Assembly: GCA_038380435.1 (NCBI GenBank)
Contig: JAWZYU010000027.1
Location: forward strand, 1,175,156-1,239,155
DNA from: Ryuthela nishihirai
Taxonomy: Eukaryota; Arthropoda; Arachnida; Araneae; Heptathelidae
Length of the DNA stretch: 64,000 bases
Direction: 5' to 3'
Of the stretch, positions 53,621-64,000 are shown piece by piece (within the stretch, counting starts at the first letter, position 1; every line of letters begins with the position of its first letter). Below the pieces are notes generated by a model. It saw nothing but the letters and a program-made list of their open reading frames with translations. It searched no databases and was not told the origin of the DNA. A program made the translations under genes and the position numbers.

Positions 53621-54866
53621 CTTTGAATAGAATTTATAGTGACAATTCAAATCAAACTGAAATAAATGACTATTTTAAATTATAACTGCTTAATATGTAT
53701 TAATTTTGTCATTTTAGTTTTCTCCTTTCCTGTATCAGTTTGCAATAAGGTTAAAATTTATAATGCATATAATTTTTTACTCTATATTTTATATGTAATT
53801 TTTACGATCCTGTAGATGCCATTCATACAATTTTCACTTATTAGAATTGCTGCTTTAATAGAATCAAAATTTGATTTTCCAGTGATCACAATACCTTTCC
53901 AGTAATCACAGTAAGCCTATTGTATTCCCAAATTTTACATGTTTGAGAATTTTTTTGGACACTAATATTAAATATGTTAGAGGCAACTTTTTGTGAAAAG
54001 TACTACCAAAGGATGTGAATATTTCCCAGATGTTGAACTACATCAAAAATGAGTTGTTTTTTTTACATCATATTTCAGCTTTATGTTGACAATTTTTCAG
54101 AAATTTCCTATTAACAAAAAAAAAAACCCAAATAAAATTCATTTGTATGTGTTAGGCATGATCTCTTAAAAAGTTAAATGAATAAATTTACATTAATGGT
54201 TTCTGAAATATATGAGTATAACACATGCCATATTTGACTCATTATTTCCAAGTGGCCATATATTTTGAGGAAAAAATTATTTTATCAAAAACAGATGGCA
54301 TTCTGATATTTTTACAAATGCTCTCATATGTTTCTTGAAGAATATATTTTCCACCAGAATCCATGAGGATCACTTAACATCCTATACCTGATTTAAAATG
54401 GAATGACTCACTACTAAAAGAACACCTTTCAATGAAAACCCCACCAGAGAATCACCCTACAGCAGAGTAGTGAAAAGAACAAAGCTACTATAAATGTCAA
54501 TACCAATTAACAAGCCATAATAATGGGAAAAGAATTACAGCTCATACCAGATGACATAACTGCATCAAAATTTTTAGTTCAACATAATCTACTTGTTTGG
54601 CAATTTCTATGTTTTTTTTTTTTGTGTATTTTTTTTTATAAAATACACTCCTTAATTTTGAAGGTTCATCTGTTTAATAAGAAACATTCCATTATGAAAA
54701 AACACCATTATCATCAGAACTATTACTCAAGAAAATTTCCATTTGCTCCATACATTGTGAAAAAACAAAAATAAATTTTCTAGATCATGCTGAAAATTTA
54801 AATTTAATGTATAAAAGGCATATACATGTTTTCTTGTACATGGTCATCTTAATATATATTCCTTAC
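53621..54866. other. PKC intron, unassigned AT-rich sequence
   Basis: CAGTAAGCCTATTGTATTCC at about 53908 could be the degraded 3' terminus of the adjacent Tigger-like relic. No gene recognised up to the PKC exon. Confidence 0.4.
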
Positions 54867-54921
54867 CTTGAGGCTGAAGCTCAATAATAACATGAATTTT
54901 TCCACCTGGTTCCAAATCAAT
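54867..54921 (-). CDS. Protein kinase C (novel, epsilon type): end of the C2 domain
   Basis: On the minus strand the 55-nt exon encodes IDLEPGGKIHVIIELQPQ and the first base of the next codon. The acceptor is TTATCCTTAG and the donor is GTAAGG. The peptide corresponds to the last beta strands of the C2-like domain of novel PKCs (I/VDLEP.G+++V.I+L), which sits just before the pseudosubstrate. The one-base overhang joins with AA at the start of the 160-nt exon to form a Glu codon, so the reading frame is continuous across a 36.9-kb intron. In novel PKCs the C2 domain lacks calcium ligands and serves protein interactions. The upstream C2 exon was not found in the remaining 9 kb. Confidence 0.9.
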
Positions 54922-55479
54922 CTAAGGATAAAAGTAATTTTTTTAATTCAATATTTTTTAATGATTTGAATTCTGTAAAACAGTTTACACTTAAACAAGC
55001 TATTTATGCTTTATTTCTAATACTCACTATTGTTTGCAAAGCAAAAAGCCAAATTAAGTCAATTATTTTAAAAGAATATAAAACACAAAAAAAATTGTTA
55101 TGTACAAGCTAATAATAATATCACTGGAAAGCCAAAATCAAATTGTTTTTAGATTTTAGTTTATTTTAACATTTCATCTAATATATGGCTTTCTCTTTCC
55201 ATGCTAATGACTTGAATTACGATCATGTTCATATGCAGTTCACAAAAAAAAAAAGGTTAAGGCTCAATAACAAATTAGGCAACAATGTACAAAATAATCT
55301 CAGAAACATTTACATGAGACCTTAAATATTAGTTACTCCAAGCTATCAGAGAAGAGAAAAAGTTTCCCATTTGATGTGCAAACTTGATTTCAAATGATAC
55401 AAACCTTTTGCCAAATCCCGTGTTTAATGACAAACAAATCAACCAAAATGAAGCTGAATTACAGGAAGGAAGCCCCTCT
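54922..55479 (-). other. PKC intron upstream of the C2 exon, unassigned
   Basis: AT-rich with no recognisable feature. On the minus strand it leads into the exon's acceptor. Confidence 0.4.
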
Positions 55480-55985
55480 GATCATCACCAGGCATGTTGT
55501 CTGTGGTGCATTGAGCACATGTTGGGGGAGTGCAACCACATCATTTCTTGGATGAGCCATGCTTCTGTTTTAGGTGCAGATGATGGTTGCATCAGGGTTT
55601 TGCATCACTGTAGCAGGATCTGGCACACACCTGAAAGTGCCATAATTTCTAGTGTGGGGTGCCATCAGTTATTACTCCAGAACGCCTTTAGTGTTTTGTC
55701 CAGGGAACTTTGACAGCTCAATGATACATTCAAAAAAAAACACACATTCTGGTCTACTGTTCCCATTGTCTACCTGACTGCAGCCAGGTCTCCTGTGCCA
55801 TTTATAAACAGGATAACATACGTCTTCGCATGGCGTCATCTTCACATACACTGAACACCCTGTATCTCCATTTGGAGAAGAATGGCAGAAAGTGCCTCAT
55901 GACACTATTAAGGATTTGTATGCAATAATGTCTTGACATTTGGCTACATGCATTGCCACCAACCCACACTGAGTCCATATTGGGG
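55480..55985 (+). pseudogene. Tc1-type transposase, C-terminal relic
   Basis: Frames give ADDGCIRVLHHCSRIWHTPE, then VWGAISYYSRTPLVF, then EEWQKVPHDTIKDLYAIMS and HLATCIATNP. D.GRIRV.R..G / VWGAIS..SRTPLVF / W..+P.DTI..L..SM / A.CIA is the order of the catalytic and C-terminal segments of Tc1-like transposases. The central DNARPH and DLNPIE blocks are missing or unreadable and the frame shifts repeatedly. It could be the same family as the N-terminal piece at 25.6 kb, but the two are 30 kb apart and nothing links them as one copy. Confidence 0.75.
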
Positions 55986-56514
55986 ACCCCCTAAACACAT
56001 CCTTAATATGCACACAAGTAATTGTGTGATTAATCATTACTACCTTGTAACATGTTCTACCACTCTACTCAGTTTCACCAAGGTTCGAGGCTTGATTCGT
56101 GGTGCTGTAATTTTTAGGTTCATGAGTTTATATAAAGAGAGCTCACTTCATTAATAATGGTAAATTTCTAAGCAAATGTGCTACACTTCTCAAATGCTAC
56201 ACATTACACCACTCTACTCATCAGTCTCTTAAATTGCTCTCTTTGTTGGAGACTAGTGCTATATGCTTTAACCAATAGATTCAATTCATTCTGGTATTGC
56301 AAGAACATCAATTGGCATCATTAGATCATAAACATCATAAACAGGCATCATAGAGATCTAAACATACTTGTTCTATTGAACTGGAATAAGCATAAGAGGG
56401 AGGTTTTATGAATTGAGAAAAATGTTCCTGTTTTTATTAATAATCACCTTCAATTAGTTATAAAAAAAATTACCACTCAAACAGCTGATAGGAACCTAAT
56501 AATTTTAAAATACA
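55986..56514. other. Unassigned intronic sequence
   Basis: No recognisable gene or repeat. Short CTACACTTCTC/CTACACATTAC-type repetition near 56180-56210. Confidence 0.35.
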
Positions 56515-56640
56515 ATATAAAGATCTGTAAGGGAGGCAAGATCTGAGCACAAAGATAGCATAAACATCCGTGCCTTACTAGGACTTGAACATAGTTCCCT
56601 ATTATCAGACAACTACTACTAAGCCACTGGGATGGCTAGT
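56515..56640 (-). mobile_element. SINE S2 5' part, diverged
   Basis: Reverse complement reads CAGTGGCTTAGTAGTAGTTG, TTCAAGTCCTAGTAAGGCAC (B box and following block) and GCTCAGATCTTGCC. The 3' end is missing. Confidence 0.72.
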
Positions 56641-57482
56641 CATATTTAAAGTAATTTTCAAGTACCTTTCATTTAATAATTTCATTAGTTGCACACTAAT
56701 ATCACTTTTACAAATGCATAGTCTCATATTTTGAAGTAATGGAAGTTCAGAATATTGGAATATGGTATCTGATTCCCTAAGCAAAAGGAACAGTGAGATA
56801 TCATACTGCAGCAAATGTCAATGCATAAAAATAAATGGAATGAAAGGCAATATATACTAAATCATCAAAGGAATTGGGACACTTCTATGTTGTGTGAATG
56901 CTAAGTCATATTTAATGCTTCCTAACTATAAAAATAAAGCATTTTAGCAAAATGTCAGAAGAAACTGGAAATCTTAAAAAGAAATATCCCCAGATCTCAA
57001 TTTTGAGCAATACACCTATCCCTCAATTTACATGGTTTCAATTTTACATGGTCAAAAAAATGCAACCGGTTTCAATTTATATGGGTGACACTAGGTTTTA
57101 CATAGTCAAGAAAATGCAACCAGTTTTGTTTTACATGATTATAGGCTGTTTTACCTTATACGGAGTGAGCTTCGTTTCTTAATGTACAAATAATACATAT
57201 TTATGAAGTAGCAGTGGTATAGCTTAAAGGGAGATTATTAGACTCTCCTCCAAAAGAAAAAATATTTTAAATGGTTTCAATTGATATAATTTATTTTCAA
57301 GAATAAATAAATAACAGCAAATTCTTATATTAATAAAATCATCTGCAAACAAGTTATATTTATATTCTTTCTCTAAAATTATATTCTTGCAATTGTAATG
57401 TAATCTGTTCACAACATCTTAATGAAATAAAGCCTGTTTTGAATCAGCAGAGAGATATGTCATTACTAAACTGAATTTTTCA
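56641..57482. other. Unassigned intronic sequence
   Basis: Contains a short imperfect tandem (TTTCAATTTACATGG / TTTCAATTTATATGG and related, 57025-57160). No gene recognised. Confidence 0.4.
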
Positions 57483-60400
57483 TCATCTTCATCATCATCC
57501 TCCTCAAGCAGCCATGGGCTACAGAGGTCCAACCAGACCGTGCAGTTTAATTCTCCAAGCATATCTGTCCTGAACTATATCTGCCGCATCCGGCCACTGC
57601 ACACCAATTCTAACAAGGTCCTGTTTGACATTGTTTGCCCACTGCATCCTAGGTCTCACCCTCTTTCTGAGGCCTTTAGGCACATTGTTCATAACCCTAT
57701 TCGCCAATCTATAATTATCCATACGGGCAACATGGCCAAACCAACAGTCTCTCTCTGCATAATATGCTGCTTAAAGGAGGTTGCCGACTCCTTTGCCTAA
57801 CCTCATCATTAGTTACAAAGTTAAACCACCTAATACCCAAGATACTACATAAGCATCTAGTTTCCTATTATCATGTTTACACAGTGTACAAGTTTCACTA
57901 CCATAACTAACCCTAGAAAGAACCAAACTATTATACAATCTAATTTTAGTCTTTAAGTGTATGTGCCTATTTCTCCACAATCTCCTTAGATTTTTAAAAG
58001 TCCCAGCAGCAATCCCTATTCGTCTGTTAATCTCATGCCGCACATCACCAGTATCTGTTAGGTAGCTCCCAAGGTAATTAAACTGTGACACCTGCTCAAG
58101 ACTGCAACCATTCAGATGAATTGAATCACAACCTGCCTGACCAATTTTCATCACTTTAGTTTTCTCTCTGTTTATAACCAAACCTACTCTACTACCAGTC
58201 TCATCAACAGCTCGAATGAAAGAGTTCATCTCATCAACATCGTTTGCCAAAAGGGATAAATCATCAGCATAATCTAAATCAGAAATTTTAATATCTCCAG
58301 TCCATTTAAGGCCAAAATCTTTCCCTTGAAGTGAATTTTGCATAACATAATCAATAACCAAGCTATAGAGAAAAGGAGACAAAATGCATCCTTGTTGAAC
58401 ACCAGTTGCTACAAGCCTTGCCAACTGTCACACACGACTCAGTGTTATTATAGAGAGCTTTCATTATGTTAACTAACTTGTCAGGTATACCATATGATCT
58501 CACAATCAACCACAAATTATGACGATCAACAGAGTCGAAAGCCTTTTTGAAATCAACAAAGCTAGCAACCAAAGGTTTCTGAAATGCTAAACATTTCTCA
58601 AGAATCTGCCTAACCAATTGCTACAAGCCTTGCCAACTGCTCAATTGGCAAGGCTTACTTGCAATTGGCAAGCTAATTGCTACAAGCCTTGCCAACTGTC
58701 ACACACGACTCAGTGTTATTATAGAGAGCTTTCATTATGTTAACTAACTTGTCAGGTATACCATATGATCTCACAATCAACCACAAATTATGACGATCAA
58801 CAGAGTCGAAAGCCTTTTTGAAATCAACAAAGCTAGCAACCAAAGGTTTCTGAAACGCTAAACATTTCTCAAGAATCTGCCTAAGTGAAAATATCTGATC
58901 CACACATCCCCTACCACTTCTGAATCCACATTGCTCATCATGCAATTGACTGTCAACCAGATTCTTAATTCTATTAAGCACAATCATGGAAAGAACTTTA
59001 CCTGGAACAGAGAGTAAGCTGATACCCCTATAGTTATCACAAGAACTGCGATCACCTTTTTTGAAAATAGGGATAACAATAGCTCTGGTAAAATCCTTAG
59101 AAACCACACCTTTATCATAAAAGATATTCAGAATTTCAGTCATCCAAGGGGTAACTGAAACATTCCCAGCTCTAAGCATTTCGGTAGTAATTTCATCTAC
59201 CCCTGGGGATTTATGAAGTTTAAGTTTAGAAATAGCCAAAATAACTTCAGATTGTGTTATAGAGCCAACATTAAATCCCCCAATACATTTATCATCACTA
59301 CAAACAATGGGAGTAGAACTAACCACATGGTTTAGAACATCAGTGAAATGCTCAGCCCACCCAGCCATGACAGAATCCTCCCCTTCTATAACCTTACCTT
59401 GTTTATCCTTCAATCCTTGTATGCCTGTCCGTTTTCTGCCACACAAAACATTAACTATCTGGTACAGCTCTCTGCTGTTGTGCTGTCTAACTGCTTCCTC
59501 AGCATTATCAGCCAAGCCATCAGACCAAATAATGTATAAAGCAGCTAACTGATCCTTAACACGTTTATTAACCTCTCTGTAATGCTTTCTATTAGGACTA
59601 GCAGGGTACTGATTAAGGACATTCCTGCAGTTCCTTCTTTCTGAAATAAGCTCAAGTGCCTTATCATTGAAATAATTCTGCCTTCTCTGCTCCTTTTCTC
59701 CAAAAAGGGTACTGTTAGTGTCCAAAAAAGCATACTGTGGCATATAAACTGACAGGCTCCTGTCAGACCTCTGTGGCAAGCAGCTGCTTGAGGGGTATTT
59801 ATTTATTTTATTCATTTATTCTTCCTCAACTTCAGTAGTAAGCATACCATGACTGTCATAATGACTAAGTAACCTATCATGGTAAGCTTTAGCTATAACT
59901 GGGTCTTTCAGAGCTTCAGTATTAAAGGAAAATTTTTTAACCTTAGTACAACACTTTTTAAGTTGCAAAACACTTTTAACAAGGTAATGGTCAGATCCAA
60001 TTTCTGCTCCACTATATGCCCTGGTATTCCTAACAGAACTAGTCCATTTGCTGTTAATTAATATATAATCAATCATATTCCTATGCAGTCCATCAGGTGA
60101 AACCCATGTGTATTTATGTATGTCGCAGTGTTTGTAATATGTGTTAGTTATTCTGAAACCATTGAGTTTACTTACCTGTAGGAGACGTTGCCCATTGCCA
60201 TTGCAGCAGGAAATACCAAAAGGGCCTATCACCCCTCCCCAAAGGTCAGAGTCAGTACCAACTTTGGCATTGAAGTCACCAAGAACAAGGGTAATATCTC
60301 CTGTCTTGACAGAATTCAAAATATCCTGAAGTTGTCCGTAAAACCTATCCTTCTCATCCTCATCAGCATTCTGAGTGGGGGCATAACAGCAGATAACATT

Positions 60401-61366
60401 CAAGACTTTAATGCTTGTCTGAAATTTTGCTGTAAGAAACCTTTCATTATTGCACTCATATCCTAGAAGAGCATCACTAGCATGTCTGCTGAGAAGCAGA
60501 CCCATGCCTTGGTGATGCTTATTATCTTCCCTCCCTGAAAAGAGAAATTTAAGATTATTTTTAAGATCTGACCTTTATCTGTCCATCTGGTCTCTTGCAA
60601 GCCAAGAATATCTAAATTATAATGGTGGAATTCTTGTGTGAGGACATCAAGAGAATAAGCTCTGTGCAGAGTCCTCACATTCCACTACCTATGGAGAGAA
60701 AATGGTAAGTGGGATGTTTAAAGAAACTATGTTTATTGAGAGAGGTTTCAGTTTCAAGAAATTATATTTATTGAGAGAGGGAATGGCAACAATATCAAAC
60801 AGCCTCCTAATCGCAGACATGGGGCAAAGACCAGTTCCCCCACTACTAAAGACTGAAGCCATCTAAGACTTCCTCCTATGTAGAATTTGACGATGCTAGT
60901 AGAAGCAAAGAGTTCAAGTGCCTGCGATGACCTGCTCAGGTTTATCCACCAGCTGATAAACATATCCTGTGAATCTATTCACTTGGAGCTGTCAACCCGC
61001 AAACATAGTGGAAGATTTTCCCTCCAGAGAAGCCCACAAGTGCAGCATATTGAAGATCCATAATCAAGCTCAGAGCCTTTAGTCCAGTAGGTTTATATGG
61101 TCAGCACCAAGACCCTGTGTAGTTGACCACTCCTCAACAGGGTACAAAAAAAAAAGTAACCATGGTTGTCCAGATCAGTAGGCCACACTAATCTGGCAGC
61201 CCTCCCATTCCATTCCCTTCCATATGAGAGTATTTCTTTTGAAAGGTATTAATGGCTTGCACAATGAGAAGGTGGGGTTGGACATTAGGTGCTACGCCTG
61301 GCGTAGTTTATGGCCGATTCTATGCATCATCACAGGAGATTGGTGCATAGCTCTCCTTCCAGACTA
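57483..61366 (-). pseudogene. LINE-A copy A8, nearly full length and best preserved
   Basis: On the minus strand: 5' UTR (61366 to about 60680), endonuclease (MRTLHRAYSLDVLTQEF, ILGLQETRWTDKGQ, CCYAPTQNADEDEKDRF, GDITLVLGDFNAKVGTDSD, GSDHYLVKS) and a break where a SINE S2 3' part is inserted. The reverse transcriptase follows (PGVDEITTEMLRAGNVSVTP, NYRGISLLSVPGKVLSMIV, FVDFKKAFDSVDRHN, YADDLSLLANDVDEMN) and then the C-terminal block, ending GCCCATGGCTGCTTGAGG plus AGGATGATGATG. Long open stretches of about 230, 380 and 200 codons remain. Motif B is damaged by a 208-bp tandem duplication with a 65-bp hairpin-containing junction (58405-58884). It is the best template for a family consensus. Confidence 0.94.
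59732..59818 (+). mobile_element. SINE S2 3' fragment in LINE-A A8
   Basis: GTGGCATATAAACTGACAGG, then CAAGCAGCTGCTTGAGG and a TATTTATTTATTTTATTC tail. Some LINE-A coding sequence is lost at the junction (GTTAGT... jumps to TTCTTCCTC). Confidence 0.88.
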
Positions 61367-61484
61367 CCTAGCAACTATTTACAGACCACAAATCTTGGAT
61401 ACAGAGCATAAAAGGGGCATCCTTGGCACACAGTGGAAGGCAATTTTGGCAAGAATTACCTAGCACTGTTACACTCACTGAGGA
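61367..61484. other. Short unassigned spacer
   Basis: Sequence between the 5' end of LINE-A A8 and the R1 dimer. Nothing recognised. Confidence 0.35.
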
Positions 61485-62450
61485 TGTTTTACTTTCCCCC
61501 TCCTCCAACAAAATTTAATTTTTTTTATGTATTTTTAAGTTTATTTAAAAGTGTCCCCCCCCCCCTCATCAGTATCTTGACTGTGCTGTTCCGATGATAT
61601 AAACATTTTTCTTTTGCTTTCATGCACTAACATTTTGGCACTTAACAAAGGTCTCCAAAATTCAACACAAAAAGAAAAAAATTCATAATGTTTAAAAAAA
61701 GCAGCCAAGAAAGTTTTGGTATGTCATAACAAGCCACAAAATCTCATTAATGTGAGCAATCCAAGTCACCTTGTATAATGCTGGCCCATGTTTTAAAATA
61801 TACCACATTGAAAAGAATCATTTAACTGTTTTTATTTCTCATGTTTTCCAACATTAATTGCATATTCCAATCTATTTTTTTTTCACTACATCACTATGAA
61901 AACGTCTTATTAAAATTAATATGCTTGTAAACATTTTTTTATTTTAATAAAATTCAGAATTGAATCATGTTAATTTGGTATATAACATGATCTATTTCAG
62001 TTGACTGGTTTTTTAATTCTAAAGCTCACTTGTTTATCTGACTCAATACAATTGGCAAAAAGACTGGACTTTTATTAAAGTATATGGCACAGGGGAAAAA
62101 TGGAAAAACATTTTTTGTTCAGAAAAAGTCTTTTTATTCATATGCATTAAAATTATTTCTGTTATTAATTTTTTAAAATAAATTTTTATTTGCCTTTGCC
62201 AGATGCATTTTTTTAGTACAAGACACTAGAAAAGTCCTATTAAAATAAAACTAGTCATCTTTTTGTTAAATATTTATTTTAAAAAAAAAATCCAGAACCA
62301 AATGCTAATTTGGCATATAACATGCCTTTCATTAGTTATTTGGAAAAAAAAAAGCTCAAAAGTTATTTTTTTTTTGGTTGAACATAGGGAGAAAATAGTT
62401 TGGCCCCTGGATGTAAACCACTTTTTCAAACAGAACACTAGAAGGGTTAA
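61485..62450 (+). repeat. R1 repeat, dimeric copy 2
   Basis: Collinear with 51725-52798, including the C run, GTGAGCAATCCAAGTCACCT, the two AT-rich units (61870-62080 and 62140-62450) and the terminal ACTAGAAGGGTTAA. Differences include an insertion around 61650-61730. Confidence 0.72.
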
Positions 62451-63005
62451 ATATTAAAAGAATATTGTCTAAAATTGAAATTTAGAATAAATTTGATTGA
62501 GATCTGTGACATTTCTCCTATAACATTTTTCTGTAAAAAACTTATTTTCAAAGTTAGAGAGCTTTGAATGTTGTTTCCCATTCGTATAACATGGAGGTAT
62601 CCCAGTATGTTTGATAACAGTGTATTTTCTCATCCATATTCTTTGAAAAGTTAATTTCTGATTGTCAGGAGCATGAGCGCTTTAAAGAGAGAGTAATCAT
62701 TGTCTGTACCATGGATAATTGCAACTAGTTTTTCACTCATAAGAATTGAAAAAGACATAATTTAGTTCTTACTACACATTTTTGCATATATAATTGCTAG
62801 TGCCCTTATTACATTGGCACCCCTAGGCAGGTGTGCAGTGTCCTTTATGGGAAATCCATCCCTGCTGATATGCTGCATGCATTGCTTTTGCAGCTGTTTT
62901 TTGGATGTTAAATTTGCAAAATTAAGAGGTATAAAAGGCCATTTAAATTCACAGAGGTTTGAAATTACAGAGGTTCAGATGATGAACTTAGTAAATGGTA
63001 GTAAG
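62451..63005. other. Unassigned intronic sequence
   Basis: No recognisable gene or repeat before the LINE-A 5' end. Confidence 0.35.
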
Positions 63006-64000
63006 GTAGTCACTGAAAGGAGAGCTATGCATCAATCCCCTGTGATGATGCATAGAACCAGCCAGGATTAGCACTTAATATCCGACCACACCTTCTTGTG
63101 GTTTGGACCGTTAGTACCTTTCAAAAGAGACACTCTCGTGGAAGGGAATGGAAGGGCTGTCAGATCAGTGTGGCCTACTGATCTGGACTACCATGGCTAC
63201 TTTTCTTTTTTTCCACCCTGCTGAGGAGTGGTCAACCACACAGGATCCTGGTCCTGACAATATATACTAACCTGAACAGAATAATGGCTCTGAGCTTGTT
63301 TATGGATCCCAAATTTGCTGCACTGGTGGGTTTCTGTGGAGAAAAAATCTTCTGTTGTGTTTTCTGTTTGTTTGTGGGTTGGCAGCCCTACGTGAATAGA
63401 TTCACATGATATGTTTCACCAGCTGGTGGATAATCCTGAGCAAAGGTCATTGCAGGCACCTGAACTCTTGCTTCTACTGGCATCATCAAATCCTACATTA
63501 GAGGAAGTCTTCCAGTGTAGATGGCTTAAGCCTTTAGTAGTGGGGGAATGGGTCTTTGCCCCATGCCTGCGATTAGGGGGCTGTGTGATATTGTTGGCAT
63601 TCCCTTTCTCAATAAACATAGTTTCTTTAAACATCCAACTAAACATTTTTCCTCCGTAGGTAGTTGGAATGTAAGGACTCTGCACAGAGCTTATTCTCTT
63701 GATGTCTTCACACAAGAATTCCACCGTTTTAATTTAGATATTCTCAGCTTGCAAGAAACCAGATGGACAGATAAAGGTCAGATTCTTAAAAATAATCTTA
63801 AATTTTTCAGGGAGGGAAGATAATAAGCATCACCAAGGCATGGGTCTGCTTCTCAGCAGACACACTAGTGATGCTCTTCCACAATATGAGTGCATAAATG
63901 AAAGGTTTCTTACAGTAAAATTTCAGACTAGCATTAATGACTTGAATGTTATCTGCTGTTATGCCCCCATTGATGATGCCGACAAGGATAACAAGAATAG
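63006..64000 (+). pseudogene. LINE-A copy A9, 5' UTR and endonuclease start (cut by the window)
   Basis: Begins AAGGTAGTCACTGAAAGGAG, the family 5' end also seen at 19275, 33490 and 61365. After a 5' UTR of about 650 bp the endonuclease reads GSWNVRTLHRAYSLDVFTQE, LDILSLQETRWTDKGQ, and after a frameshift near 63820 HHQGMGLLLSRHTSDAL, then NVICCYAPIDDADKDNKN at the window edge. The rest lies beyond 64000. Whether the complete copy is intact cannot be judged, but the frameshift makes it unlikely. Confidence 0.9.

Larger units (their letters stand above)
17985..54866 (-). other. PKC intron (about 36.9 kb)
   Basis: The donor GTAAGG after the 55-nt exon and the TTGTTGCAG acceptor of the 160-nt exon bound this interval. 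The exons join as G + AA to make a GAA codon, so the intron can be removed in one piece. It is filled by the nested transposons listed below. Confidence 0.88.

Overview
This window is animal DNA, not bacterial. It is AT-rich, has no dense coding, is crowded with decayed transposable elements, and carries short exons with GT/AG splice sites. The one host gene I can identify runs on the minus strand and is a novel-type protein kinase C (PRKCE / Drosophila Pkc98E type). Three consecutive exons are visible at 54867-54921, 17825-17984 and 1198-1229. They join in perfect phase to give the end of the C2 domain, the pseudosubstrate ([12 protein letters not shown]) and most of the first C1 zinc finger. 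The two introns between them are about 36.9 kb and 16.6 kb. Nearly everything else in the window is therefore intronic repeat material. The repeat repertoire (RTE-like, I/Jockey-like and CR1/L2-like LINEs, tRNA-derived SINEs, Tc1, pogo/Tigger and hAT elements, and a GERFHQDI-type protein relic I associate with arthropod genomes) suggests an invertebrate, perhaps an arthropod. I cannot name the species.

Layout. From 0 to 17 kb there is a PKC micro-exon at 1.2 kb, 5'-truncated LINE-A copies (4.3-5.4 and 14.5-15.6 kb), SINE relics, a 713-bp foldback element (7.69-8.40 kb) and an element with inverted ends carrying a FHQDI-type protein relic (9.2-10.5 kb). At 17.8-18.0 kb is the central PKC exon. 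From 18 to 23.3 kb there is a piggyBac-like MITE, a LINE-B 3' end split by a SINE, and a full-length but dead LINE-A with a SINE inside it. From 23.4 to 34.2 kb there is a nested stack: LINE-D, a Tc1 N-terminal relic, the LINE-B ORF1 (gag-like, CCHC), the LINE-C ORF1 and endonuclease, LINE-A, and the LINE-B RNase H, with SINE insertions bounded by target-site duplications. From 34.5 to 38 kb there are two more LINE-A pieces. From 40.4 to 49.6 kb there is a large foldback (palindromic) element invaded by at least five later insertions, including a hAT-like, minisatellite-filled element with an 8-bp duplication and, inside that, a pogo/Tigger transposon with a TA duplication. From 51.7 to 53.6 kb there is a dimeric AT-rich repeat and a second Tigger-like relic. 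At 54.9 kb is the upstream PKC exon. From 55.5 to 64 kb there is a Tc1 C-terminal relic, a nearly full-length LINE-A on the minus strand, a second dimeric repeat, and the 5' part of another LINE-A that runs off the window.

How the parts relate. LINE-A (single apurinic-type endonuclease plus reverse transcriptase, no RNase H seen) is the dominant family, with nine sizeable copies plus scraps. A short tRNA-derived SINE (S2) ends in the same GCTGCTTGAGG motif as LINE-A, which suggests that LINE-A mobilised it. A second, longer SINE (S1) with an elongator tRNA-Met-like head ends in AACCC/ACCAA-rich sequence resembling the LINE-B 3' end. No transposon copy seen here is intact. The strongest candidates for something not yet described are the minisatellite-bearing hAT-like element nested in the foldback, the foldback family itself, and the FHQDI element.
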